Shown here in pieces: positions 26,183 to 34,939 of a stretch of DNA of 64,000 bases. The translations under genes were made by a program, and so were the position numbers. The DNA lies in contig JANYDE010000077.1 in NCBI GenBank assembly GCA_025359915.1, forward strand, positions 1-64,000, read 5' to 3'. Numbering within the stretch: the first letter of the stretch is position 1; the number at the start of each line of letters is the position of its first letter. The notes beneath the pieces were generated by a model, which was not told where the DNA came from, did no database searches, and saw only the letters and a program-made list of their open reading frames with translations. Origin of the DNA: Chamaesiphon sp. 336R_metabinner_41. GTDB taxonomy: Bacteria; Cyanobacteriota; Cyanobacteriia; Cyanobacteriales; Chamaesiphonaceae.

Positions 26183-28552
26183 TTAATTATTAATTAATAA
26201 TCGATCGATAGTTTGGAGAATCTGTTGATATGTTTTGCTATCACCGCGATCGAGATAGAGATTTGCAGCTTTATGATAGTCGGTAATTGCGCCAGTACGA
26301 TCGCCAAGTTGAGCATAAATTTTGCCACGTTGATAATATGCGGGGGCATAATTAATGTCAATGTTGATGCTATGACTAAAATCAGCTAATGCCGCTGCTG
26401 TATCTCCCAACTGTTGATAGCTACAACCTCGTTGATAATAAGCATCGAGATAATCTGGATTGATGTTGATCGCACGTTGGTAATTTGTGACTGCGTATCC
26501 ATGTTCGTTGTATGTAGATAGCAACCAACCTCTTTGGTAATAAGCCAAACTAAATTCTGGATATAAATGGATCGAGCGTTCGAGATCTTCTAACGCGCCG
26601 TGGATATCGCCAATTTCACTGCGGGTAACTGCTCGATTGTAGTAAGCATAAATGTGGTCGGGGTCGAAGTAGATTGTCTGAGTATAATCAGCAATTGCAC
26701 CATATTTGTCACCCAAATATTGACGGGCATTCCCGCGATGATAATAGGCGTAAAAGTATTGAGGATCGAGAGCTAAGGTTTTGGTATAATCATCGATGGC
26801 AACTTGATGATTGCCGATTTGACGATGACAAATTCCGCGATTGTAGTAAGCGATCACTAAATTTGAGTCGAGACTAATAGCTCGATCGTAATCGACTAGA
26901 GCTATTAAGAAATCGCCCTGAATTCGGTGAATATTTGCCCGATTACTATAAGCTACTGCAAATTCTGGATCCAAGATGATTGCTTGACTGTATCGATCGA
27001 TTGCCTTATCATACTCGCCCATTTGACAGTAGGCATTGCCCTGATTATTATAAACACTAACAAAATCTGGCTGCAAGTCGATCGCCCGATCATAGTCAGC
27101 AATAGCTGCGGAAAAATTACCAATTTGGGTGTAAATAATTGCTCGATTATTATAGGCAATTGGCGAGTAGGGATTAATTTTTAGAACATTAGTAAAATCC
27201 GAGATTGCACCATCGACATCGCCAAAATGTTGGCGTAAATTACCCCGATTATTGTAGGCAAGTACTAAGCGTGGATTTAATTCGATTGCCGTAGTATAAT
27301 CATCGATCGCACCTTGATTATCATACAATTGGGCTTTCGCAGTACCCCGCATCACATATTCGATCGCATTTGCCGGATGAATTAGTAAATTTTGACCGTG
27401 CTGAAAATCGATACTGGCATGAGGATCTGGCTGATGTCCAAAACACGTCGCTAGTGCTCTCCCAATATAGGCGACTCCGCAATCTGGATCGAGTTGCACT
27501 GCGGTATTAAAATCATCCCAGGAGCCTGGATAATCGCCTTGATAGCGTCGAGCATTCCCTCTACCACAATATGCCTCGATACAGCGATTATCGAGGGCTA
27601 GAGCGCGATCGTAAGTAACGATGGCTTGGGTACAATCACCAATTTCATAAAATCCCGTACCTCGATCGACTAATAATTTAACATGTCTGGCGATCTCCAT
27701 CCGATTACCAGGATGAGCATACTGTTGGATCAGCAGTTGCGACATTACTCTGATCGTAGCTTGCCAAGCTGCGGTTATTGACGGATACTGTTGTTCGGGT
27801 GCGGTAGAAATTAATCGATCGAGCACCGTCGCTAATTCAGATCGCTGCACCACTGGAGAGTCTACCCCAACGATGTGAGGTGCTAGTTGTTGCCATTGTT
27901 GACTGACGATGGATGGCAGATTTTCCCCAGATTTACCGATAGCCGCCGAGATCGCAATCTCACCTAATGTCCGTAAATTATCTTGAACTAAAAATAAATC
28001 TTCCTGTGATACTTTGTGGAGAATCGGTAAATTAATCAGGACTAATTTGCGATCGAGACTCCGGCGGACGATCTGACTCAACGATACCGGATCGGGAGTC
28101 ATCGTACATTGATCAATATCGTGCAAGATTTCCAATAAGTCTACCAGCAACATCACCACTTGTGACTGACTCCAGGGTCGATTTGCCAATAATTCTCGCG
28201 CCAAAGGAGTTCCCACCACAAACTCTCTAACAACGTAAAAAGCATCTCCTTCCGCAAAATAACTATAAACGATCGGCAGTCGATCGACATGACGAGTCAA
28301 TGCATGTAGACTCTGCGCGGAAAGCACTGCTCGGTACCAATCAGAACTATCTGGAGTTGGATCGGCTATTTCATAGCGATGAATCGCACATTTGAGTTGA
28401 ATATTACCAGGAATTTGCAGATCGATCGCCAAATACGTAGTAACGGATCCATTCTGTCCCAATTGTTCCAGAATTTGATAACGCTGTTGAAGAGTAGATC
28501 CAATTGGATTCACTATCTCTACACTCCTAGTATTCTCTTGCAAGTTATTCAA
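26183..28552 (-). CDS. pseudokinase-like domain plus about 14 TPR repeats
   Basis: The 789-residue protein starts with a kinase-like N-lobe (LQQRYQILEQLGQNGSVTTYLAID, about 19-42). The ATP lysine region reads LKCAIHRYE, and no HRD or DFG motif can be found where expected, so it is probably catalytically dead. From about residue 300 to the end there is a run of 34-residue TPRs with the DYDRAIxLxPxxxxAYYNRG pattern. A protein-binding scaffold is likely. TTG start at 28552 is weak; the true start may lie slightly downstream. Confidence 0.85.
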   Translation of the reverse strand: MNNLQENTRSVEIVNPIGSTLQQRYQILEQLGQNGSVTTYLAIDLQIPGNIQLKCAIHRYEIADPTPDSSDWYRAVLSAQSLHALTRHVDRLPIVYSYFAEGDAFYVVREFVVGTPLARELLANRPWSQSQVVMLLVDLLEILHDIDQCTMTPDPVSLSQIVRRSLDRKLVLINLPILHKVSQEDLFLVQDNLRTLGEIAISAAIGKSGENLPSIVSQQWQQLAPHIVGVDSPVVQRSELATVLDRLISTAPEQQYPSITAAWQATIRVMSQLLIQQYAHPGNRMEIARHVKLLVDRGTGFYEIGDCTQAIVTYDRALALDNRCIEAYCGRGNARRYQGDYPGSWDDFNTAVQLDPDCGVAYIGRALATCFGHQPDPHASIDFQHGQNLLIHPANAIEYVMRGTAKAQLYDNQGAIDDYTTAIELNPRLVLAYNNRGNLRQHFGDVDGAISDFTNVLKINPYSPIAYNNRAIIYTQIGNFSAAIADYDRAIDLQPDFVSVYNNQGNAYCQMGEYDKAIDRYSQAIILDPEFAVAYSNRANIHRIQGDFLIALVDYDRAISLDSNLVIAYYNRGICHRQIGNHQVAIDDYTKTLALDPQYFYAYYHRGNARQYLGDKYGAIADYTQTIYFDPDHIYAYYNRAVTRSEIGDIHGALEDLERSIHLYPEFSLAYYQRGWLLSTYNEHGYAVTNYQRAININPDYLDAYYQRGCSYQQLGDTAAALADFSHSINIDINYAPAYYQRGKIYAQLGDRTGAITDYHKAANLYLDRGDSKTYQQILQTIDRLLINN

Positions 28553-28692
28553 AGTTTACTATTCATTGACTACCACTAATGTCTATTTTTACACATCGAT
28601 TAGCAGATATGTGGCAATGAACACTTGACAAACTGCTGAAATAACTTGCGCCATTTTTTCCTTGACAATACCGGATTCAGTCTTAAGCTAGA

Positions 28693-29736
28693 TTATCGAT
28701 GCTGAAGATTGACAATCTCGGCTGGCGCGAATGCTCCAAATTCAGTGATAATTGCCTGAATTAAATGAGCTGGAGTTACATCAAAAGCTGGGTTGTAAAA
28801 TTCAACACCAGGCGGACAAACAATCGTTTCACCGATTTGATAAAGCTCCGCAGGATGCCGTTCCTCGATCGGAATCAGACTACCATCGCTGAGACTGAAA
28901 TCGATCGTCGAAAGCGGTGCCGCCACAAAGAACGGGATATTGTGAGCCTTAGCTACGATCGCTAAATTATAAGTTCCAATTTTGTTCGCAGCATCACCAT
29001 TTGCCGCAATTCGATCGGCACCAACCACCACAGCATCGATGAGTCCCTGCTTCATACAATGTGCCGCCATACTATCAGCAATTACCGTCACCGGAATCCC
29101 CTCTTGAACGCATTCCCAACTAGTCAATCTCGCACCTTGCAAGCGGGGACGAGTCTCATCCGCATACAACCGCGCCAAACGTCCCTCCGTCCATGCCGAA
29201 CGAACAACTCCAAGGGCAGTACCATAACCAGCCGTTGCCAGGGCACCTGCATTGCAGTGAGTGAGCAAACACAACTTGTCTGGACTACTAGGTAAAGCAG
29301 CTAAACCATGCGCCCCGATTGCCTGACAAGTTTCGATATCTTCTGCATTAATCTTTTGCGCCGCCACCAATAATTGCTCGGCGATTTCCGCGACACTTCC
29401 CGCACAACTAGCGGCGGTTTTCTCCATCCGATCGATCGCCCAAAACAAGTTTACCGCCGTCGGACGTGTCGCTCTGAGCATCTTGCCAGTTTCATGTAGC
29501 TGCGCCAAAAACTCAGCCCGATCTGTCGTACTAATCTCCCTCGCACCCAAATACATCCCATACGCCGCCGCCACCCCAATCGCTGGCGCGCCCCGCACAA
29601 TCATCGTCGAAATCGCTTGCGCCATATCTTCCACTCGACTGATTTCGACATGAGTATACTCATTCGGCAATCGATTTTGGTCGATTAGGAGGACACGATT
29701 GTGATGCCAGCGAACGGGATAAACAGGGGTATTCAT
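28693..29736 (-). CDS. mtnA: S-methyl-5-thioribose-1-phosphate isomerase
   Basis: From ATG at 29736 ([10 protein letters not shown]) the protein has 347 residues, the usual family length; a TTG at 29775 would add 13 residues. Catalytic parts are present: [16 protein letters not shown] (about 45-60), the cysteine in [11 protein letters not shown] (about 156-166) and the aspartate in [20 protein letters not shown] (about 233-252). MtnA isomerises methylthioribose-1-phosphate in the methionine salvage pathway. No other mtn gene is adjacent. Confidence 0.95.
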   Translation of the reverse strand: MNTPVYPVRWHHNRVLLIDQNRLPNEYTHVEISRVEDMAQAISTMIVRGAPAIGVAAAYGMYLGAREISTTDRAEFLAQLHETGKMLRATRPTAVNLFWAIDRMEKTAASCAGSVAEIAEQLLVAAQKINAEDIETCQAIGAHGLAALPSSPDKLCLLTHCNAGALATAGYGTALGVVRSAWTEGRLARLYADETRPRLQGARLTSWECVQEGIPVTVIADSMAAHCMKQGLIDAVVVGADRIAANGDAANKIGTYNLAIVAKAHNIPFFVAAPLSTIDFSLSDGSLIPIEERHPAELYQIGETIVCPPGVEFYNPAFDVTPAHLIQAIITEFGAFAPAEIVNLQHR

Positions 29737-29803
29737 GGCTTGAAAAATAGGATACGATCTAGCAGTCCAGACCAAAATTTTATCATCGAAGTTGAGGATA
29801 GTT

Positions 29804-30149
29804 GTGATTAGAAAGAATCAGTTTTGGCAGTATCTAGTCGGTTCGATCGCGATTACACTCTTGATTCCTGGTATTGCTAGTGCTCATACTGGATTTAGCG
29901 ACCATAGTGGATTTTTGCATGGATTGGCACACCCGATCGGTGGTTTAGACCATATTCTGGCGATGGTAGCTGTCGGATTATGGGCAGCTCAGATCGGCGG
30001 GAAGGCTCTATGGTTAGTTCCAGGTGCTTTTGTGATTACGATGGCTGGTAGTAGCGTGCTGGGGCAGTTGGGCGCAATTTTACCAGGTGTCGAACATTGG
30101 TGGTGGTGTCGTAGTCGTTGGCGCAGTTTATATATTTGTAAATAATTAA
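29804..30149 (+). pseudogene. HupE/UreJ-family membrane protein, internally deleted and frameshifted
   Basis: The GTG at 29804 has a GAGG box seven bases upstream. The signal peptide (ending IASAHTG) and the HupE head HPIGGLDHILAMVAVGLWAAQIGGKALWLVP are intact. At PGVE (about 30,095) the frame switches to basic, aromatic text (WWWCRSRW) and stops at 30,145. The next frame reads IGGGVVVVGAVYIFVNN and a stop at 30,149, like the last helix of HupE. About 80 residues of the middle are missing. HupE proteins are thought to carry nickel or cobalt. Confidence 0.75.
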
Positions 30150-30250
30150 GTACTCGCGCAAAATTGATTACACAAAATATTGGCTAAAATCTTTGACTAG
30201 TATCGGGTACGTGTGTATTTAATTTTGAATAGTTACTTAGTAACTTATAG

Positions 30251-30269
30251 GGTGGGCAACTTGCCCACC
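30251..30269 (+). terminator. intrinsic terminator downstream of hupE
   Basis: ggtgggca-act-tgcccacc is followed by ttaaatttttt, a standard rho-independent terminator for plus-strand transcription. It lies between hupE and moxR, which is convergent. Confidence 0.75.
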
Positions 30270-30367
30270 TTAAATTTTTTAGAGTGGTAGCAATCGTCGA
30301 TGAGTAGCTTAACCTCTACAGGTTAACTTTGCTGTGAGGAAATAAAATAGGATTGAGATTGCAATGC

Positions 30368-31303
30368 TTAAATCCTCACTCGATCGATAGGTACTTCATT
30401 TAGTAACCGCGAGATCGCGTGACTCCCTTGTCGATTGCTAGTTGTGATAATTCGATGGGACAGAACATAGAGAGCCAGATCCTTGACATCATCAGGAATA
30501 GCGTAAGCACGCCCTTGCAGCCATGCCCAAGCTTGAGTTGTCCGGTAGAGAGCAACACAGCCACGGGGACTGACTCCCAGGCTAATTTCGCTGTCCTGTC
30601 GAGTGGCGCGGACGAGATCGACGATGTATTGTTGAATTGCGGGATCTACTTTGATTTGCTGACACTGTTGCTGGATGGCTTGGAGTTGCGCTAGCGAAAT
30701 ACAAGGTTCTAAATCAGAGATCGGCGTTCCAGTTGCCAATCCTTGGAGCATTTGCAGCTCCTCTGCTGCCTCTGGATATCCCAAACTCAGCGAAATCGCA
30801 AATCGATCCATCTGCGCCTCTGGCAGTGCAAAAGTCCCGTGTGATTCGATCGGATTTTGAGTCGCAATTACAAAGAAAGGTGCTGATACCGGACGCGAAA
30901 TTCCATCCAATGTGACTTGTCTTTCCTCCATTACTTCCAATAATGCCGATTGGCTGCGCGGAGTGGCGCGGTTGATCTCATCTGCAAGTAAAATATTAGT
31001 GAAAACTGGGCCAGGCATAAATTCAAACTCTCGACTACCTGGATTCCAGATATTGGTGCCAGTAATATCAGCAGGTAGTAAATCTGGCGTACACTGGATC
31101 CGTTGAAATTTACCCTCGATCGATTTAGCCAGAGATTTAGCCAATAACGTCTTCCCAACTCCAGGGACATCTTCCAATAGCACATGTCCCCCAGCCAGCA
31201 GAGCTGTCAACACAAGCTGAATTGGGCGATCTTTCCCGACAATCTGCTGGGCAATATTCGCAGTAAGTCGCTGAATCGGTGAGGAAGAGATGATCGTAGG
31301 CAT
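30368..31303 (-). CDS. MoxR-family AAA+ ATPase
   Basis: This 311-residue protein has Walker A GVGKTLLAKS (about 45-54), Walker B LLADEINRATPRSQSALLEVMEE (about 104-127), sensor I VIATQNP and the MoxR-type C-terminal helical lid. MoxR ATPases act as chaperones for VWA- and DUF58-containing partner proteins. The usual DUF58 partner is not adjacent here; a DUF58 gene lies about 20 kb away (51,084-52,286). A heptamer-like array (taggtaa) lies right upstream. Confidence 0.92.
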   Translation of the reverse strand: MPTIISSSPIQRLTANIAQQIVGKDRPIQLVLTALLAGGHVLLEDVPGVGKTLLAKSLAKSIEGKFQRIQCTPDLLPADITGTNIWNPGSREFEFMPGPVFTNILLADEINRATPRSQSALLEVMEERQVTLDGISRPVSAPFFVIATQNPIESHGTFALPEAQMDRFAISLSLGYPEAAEELQMLQGLATGTPISDLEPCISLAQLQAIQQQCQQIKVDPAIQQYIVDLVRATRQDSEISLGVSPRGCVALYRTTQAWAWLQGRAYAIPDDVKDLALYVLSHRIITTSNRQGSHAISRLLNEVPIDRVRI

Positions 31304-31649
31304 AATTTGATTAAGGGATAGGTAATAGGTAATAGGTTCGCTTGTTCTAAACCATCGCTAATCGGTAATCGAACGGATTGCCATCATGATTGGTATTACC
31401 TTATTTTTCCCAATTTTGATCGAGATTATGCTAGTTAGGGGCAGCATAAATTAAAGTGCTATTTCTGGAAAGAGATGGGAGATAGTTAATAAGTACGTGT
31501 GTGCAATTATTTATCAAATAGATTACGCCCGAACCCTAGATGGTGGGCTATTAACTATTAACTAAACCACTAAACCACTCGATCAATATAAATAAAAAAG
31601 CAGCAATTCTCGATCGAGAATTGCTGCTCTGCTAGCTAGTAATTAATTA
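31304..31649. other. spacer with heptamer repeat, TAAACCAC copies and a terminator
   Basis: This 346-bp spacer between two minus-strand genes holds three taggtaa units (31,317-31,336), right at the moxR 5' side. It also holds two ctaaaccac units (31,562-31,579) and the terminator of the large gene to the right (31,599-31,628). No ORF is convincing. Confidence 0.6.
31599..31628 (-). terminator. 30-bp palindromic intrinsic terminator
   Basis: agcagcaattctcgatcgag... is a perfect 30-bp palindrome. Read on the minus strand it follows the stop of the PstS-DUF4912 gene and is followed by a run of T, so it is a strong rho-independent terminator for that gene. Its centre is a CGATCG. Confidence 0.85.
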
Positions 31650-34553
31650 CTAATTGTTATTTGTGCGAATCCATAATGGAGCAGAACGCGCCAACATCAA
31701 CCAGCGACCATCATCAGTTACATAACCAATTTCAGTTAAATAACGATGTTCGCTTTGATTGATCGGTAGTTCCAAATCCCAATCTGAATCACTGCATTCA
31801 AACTCTTGGAAAGTAGTTGGTAATTCAGTATTATCGTCAACATTGGTGACATCATAAAGCCGAACGACCAATTTCTGACCACCTTGCTCGCGCAACTGTC
31901 GTTTCAACCGCACAGGGATTTCCCAGTGAGCGTAGGCTTGAGTCGAACTAGGCGAAACAAGAGTAATTTGACCTTCACTGTACAAAGAACCAGCAACATC
32001 ATCGCGATTGCTAGTTGGAGCATCTTTCCCCTGAAGGAAGGATTGGACGGCTTGTCCAGCTCCAACGGTAGCCGCCGCACCACCAGCCAAAGCAGCACCA
32101 CCGAAATCTTTACCATCTGCTAGTAAATCGGAGGCTTTATCTTTGAGATTGGATAGGAAGTCACTGGTTTCAGGCTTTGGGATTTCGTTGCTGATATCCC
32201 CAGTTTCTTCACCAAGTAAGTCGGATAAACCCGCAAACGGATCTTCATCAAAACCATCAAGGCTGATTTCTTCTAAATCGCGATCGAAAGTATCCATTTC
32301 TAGATTTGGTAGATCTACATTGGCAACCTCTGGCTGTTTATTGCCACCAAGTAGAGCGGCACCACCAGCGACGGCTGCGCCTCCAGCAGCTACGGCTGCG
32401 GCACCACCACCTTTGAGGAAGTCACCAGCTTTATCACCTAAGTTACTAAAATCAAATGGATCGTCATTGAGATCGGGAATTAAATCAGCAGCTTTATCTT
32501 TAAGATCGCCAGCTTTATCAGCGACAGCTCCTAAAGGATTGCCAAAATCAAACGGATCGTTGCCATCTCCAGTTTCATCTAGCCAGAGTTCTTCTGGTGC
32601 TTCCTCCTTGGATGCACCGAAGAAATCAGCCACTGATTGACCTGCGCCACCCGCTAAAGCTGCTCCGCCAGCTAATGCAGCAGCACCACCTGCGACAACA
32701 GTTCCGCCACCATCTTTGATTAAATCGCCGAACTTATCGACAATTCCGGCTTTTGGTTCGAGACTGACATCTGGGATGAGATCGGCAGCTTTGTCTTGAA
32801 TTCCTTCAAGTGGATTTTGGAGGTCAAAATTAGGTGATTCGAGACTGAGATCCGAAGATTCAGGTCGATCGAATAACTTGCCTGCGCCACCAACTAAGGC
32901 TGCACCACCAGCAAGAGTAGCACCACCCAGAGCAGCAGCGGCTGCGCCACCACCTTGAATTGTGTCGCCAACCTTGTCCTTAATGCCCTCTAAGGGGTTG
33001 TTTATCCCTAAATCGGGGATGAGGTTAGAAGACTTGTCTTTCAATCCTTCTAGGGGATTTGAGAGGTCAATCTCAGGAGCTTTAATTTCGGGCAGACGGA
33101 TTTCTTCAACCCGATCTGAAGCGGAGTCAAAGATTCCTTTGCCGAGCGCGGCTGCGGCTGCGGCACCACCAACTATCGCGGCACCACCAGCGATACCGAT
33201 GTCATCAGCTTTAGTTTTGACAGTATCGACGACACCATTAAAGTTAATATTTGGTGTTTTGTTGACAGGTGGCGATGGTAAAGTCGCGGACAGATCGCCA
33301 GATCTTAAATCGCCAGATCTTAAATCGCCAGAGGGACGATAGCCACCTGTTGCAGAGGATAAATCGCCAGACAGATCGCCAGATAAGCCATCGATCGAAG
33401 TTCTAGGCTTTGGCTGTGGTGGATAAAGTGGTTTGATTCCGGTTGTTACTTCAGGAACAGGTGCTACAGGAGGCGTTGCTGCTGGTTTTTTGCGACCAAA
33501 TAGCCATAGTAGTCCACCCGCAATCCCCACTAGCGGTAAAATCCACCAGGGAAATCCACCTTTGCCAGTAGTAGCCGCCGGAGTTACGGTGCCGGGAGTT
33601 CCTTCGCCAGTTGTACTAGGAGTTGGAGTTGGATCGGTAGTGGTGGCTGGGGTTGGAGTAGTGGTTGCGGCTGGGGTTGTCGCCACCGCAGCTACTCCAC
33701 TCGCCATTGCTGTTTGAACGGCAGGATCGCTAGCATAGCCGAGAAATGCTTTCGCACCGTCGCTGACTTTGCCGCCTTTATTTTTGTAGGCGTAAACTAA
33801 TGGCTGCGAAAATGGATATTTGGGATTATCCGGCTGCGTACTATGGAGGGTGACGGCTCTAATTCCAGGAATATTTTTGATTTGGTCTGCTGGTGCATAA
33901 CCAATGCCATCATCGCCCAGTTTATCGACAACTGATTGGGTCGAATCTTCAGTTAATTTTTCGGAGTTGCTGCCAGTTTTGAGTTTGCCATTTTGGAAAA
34001 CTGGATAGTTGGCAAATGCTCGTCGGGTATCGCTGGAATCAGGTCGATCGATGACCTTGATTTTTCCTTTGATTCCTTTGGCACTAGGCAATTGCGACCA
34101 GTCCGTGACGTCCCCACGATAGATTTTGGCAAAATCTTTGAGGGTCAGGTTGCCAGTGTATGGATTATTGCTTTTGACGATGATGGCGATTTTGGATCTA
34201 CCAATCGTCTTCGCCGCCAAACCTTGTGCTTTTTCTTCTTTTGTTAGGGCGCGACCGATACCAGCGAGATCGGCTTTGTCGTCAGCAACTGCTTTGACTC
34301 CACTATCACTACCTTGGTATTGTGTTGGTACAGCGACATCCGTACCGGGGAATTGCTTCTGAAATCGATCTTTGAGACCTTGATTGACAGCTTGCAGGCT
34401 ACTAGAACCATCAATCTGCACTTTTGTTCCTGCTGTCACGGATGTGGGCAGAGGGAAGTTATCAACAGCGGTCTGGGCACTAGCTTCAAGGGTAGTGCCA
34501 CCAGCTACTAATAGTAGTGCTAGAGTTACGATTGAACTACTTTGCTGTTTCAT
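31650..34553 (-). CDS. PstS-like phosphate-binding domain, TM segment, Gly/Ala repeats and DUF4912 domain in one chain
   Basis: The 967-residue chain has a signal peptide (1-27, ending ASAQ) and a PstS-like binding domain (about 35-290; KVQIDGSSSL, RGDVTDWSQLP, DRPDSSDTRRAF). A Pro/Thr linker and one TM helix (FPWWILPLVGIAGGLLWLFG, about 343-362) follow. Then come GDLRS repeats, five or so Gly/Ala-rich helices alternating with PLEGIKDKxxDLIPD repeats, and a C-terminal DUF4912 domain (about 855-960; AYAHWEI, WLMLARSAPLWIRT). The order suggests an outside binding domain linked through the membrane to a cytoplasmic part. Function is unknown; no pst permease genes are adjacent. Confidence 0.85.
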   Translation of the reverse strand: MKQQSSSIVTLALLLVAGGTTLEASAQTAVDNFPLPTSVTAGTKVQIDGSSSLQAVNQGLKDRFQKQFPGTDVAVPTQYQGSDSGVKAVADDKADLAGIGRALTKEEKAQGLAAKTIGRSKIAIIVKSNNPYTGNLTLKDFAKIYRGDVTDWSQLPSAKGIKGKIKVIDRPDSSDTRRAFANYPVFQNGKLKTGSNSEKLTEDSTQSVVDKLGDDGIGYAPADQIKNIPGIRAVTLHSTQPDNPKYPFSQPLVYAYKNKGGKVSDGAKAFLGYASDPAVQTAMASGVAAVATTPAATTTPTPATTTDPTPTPSTTGEGTPGTVTPAATTGKGGFPWWILPLVGIAGGLLWLFGRKKPAATPPVAPVPEVTTGIKPLYPPQPKPRTSIDGLSGDLSGDLSSATGGYRPSGDLRSGDLRSGDLSATLPSPPVNKTPNINFNGVVDTVKTKADDIGIAGGAAIVGGAAAAAALGKGIFDSASDRVEEIRLPEIKAPEIDLSNPLEGLKDKSSNLIPDLGINNPLEGIKDKVGDTIQGGGAAAAALGGATLAGGAALVGGAGKLFDRPESSDLSLESPNFDLQNPLEGIQDKAADLIPDVSLEPKAGIVDKFGDLIKDGGGTVVAGGAAALAGGAALAGGAGQSVADFFGASKEEAPEELWLDETGDGNDPFDFGNPLGAVADKAGDLKDKAADLIPDLNDDPFDFSNLGDKAGDFLKGGGAAAVAAGGAAVAGGAALLGGNKQPEVANVDLPNLEMDTFDRDLEEISLDGFDEDPFAGLSDLLGEETGDISNEIPKPETSDFLSNLKDKASDLLADGKDFGGAALAGGAAATVGAGQAVQSFLQGKDAPTSNRDDVAGSLYSEGQITLVSPSSTQAYAHWEIPVRLKRQLREQGGQKLVVRLYDVTNVDDNTELPTTFQEFECSDSDWDLELPINQSEHRYLTEIGYVTDDGRWLMLARSAPLWIRTNNN

Positions 34554-34939
34554 TGTGTAACAACTAGTTTTGTGGATATTGTAATCAACAATAGCTTAGA
34601 TGTCCATTGTCTGAATAGATGCTTAATCAAATCCGCCGTAAAGCAAATGTATAATCAGCAACTTAAAATAAGCTAGCGAAAGAATTACTTGGACAGGCTT
34701 TACGCTGACTGGCGAATCGATTTTAGTTTTAATTTTAAATCTTAAATCTTAATTTATCGAGGTTTTGAGACAGTTTTCTTAAAATCACCAGACAGTAGCG
34801 TGTTCAGATCCTAACCGATTTTGTTGAGTTCGATCGATATAAATGTTACGGTTTCATTAAGATACAGGCGAATTATTTGCCAACAGAGACGCTCTGCAAA
34901 CAAAATTTTACGTGCCATCCATAAACCCCAATCCATCAA
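34554..34939. other. divergent promoter region, no gene
   Basis: This 386-bp A/T-rich spacer lies between the divergent PstS-DUF4912 gene and the PBP gene and should hold both promoters. I see no pho box that I can defend, no tandem repeat and no convincing small ORF. Confidence 0.5.

Noticed and set aside
32143-32640. 165-aa plus-strand ORF within the PstS-DUF4912 gene
   Set aside because: Low-complexity Ser/Pro/Ala text caused by the repeats of the gene on the other strand.
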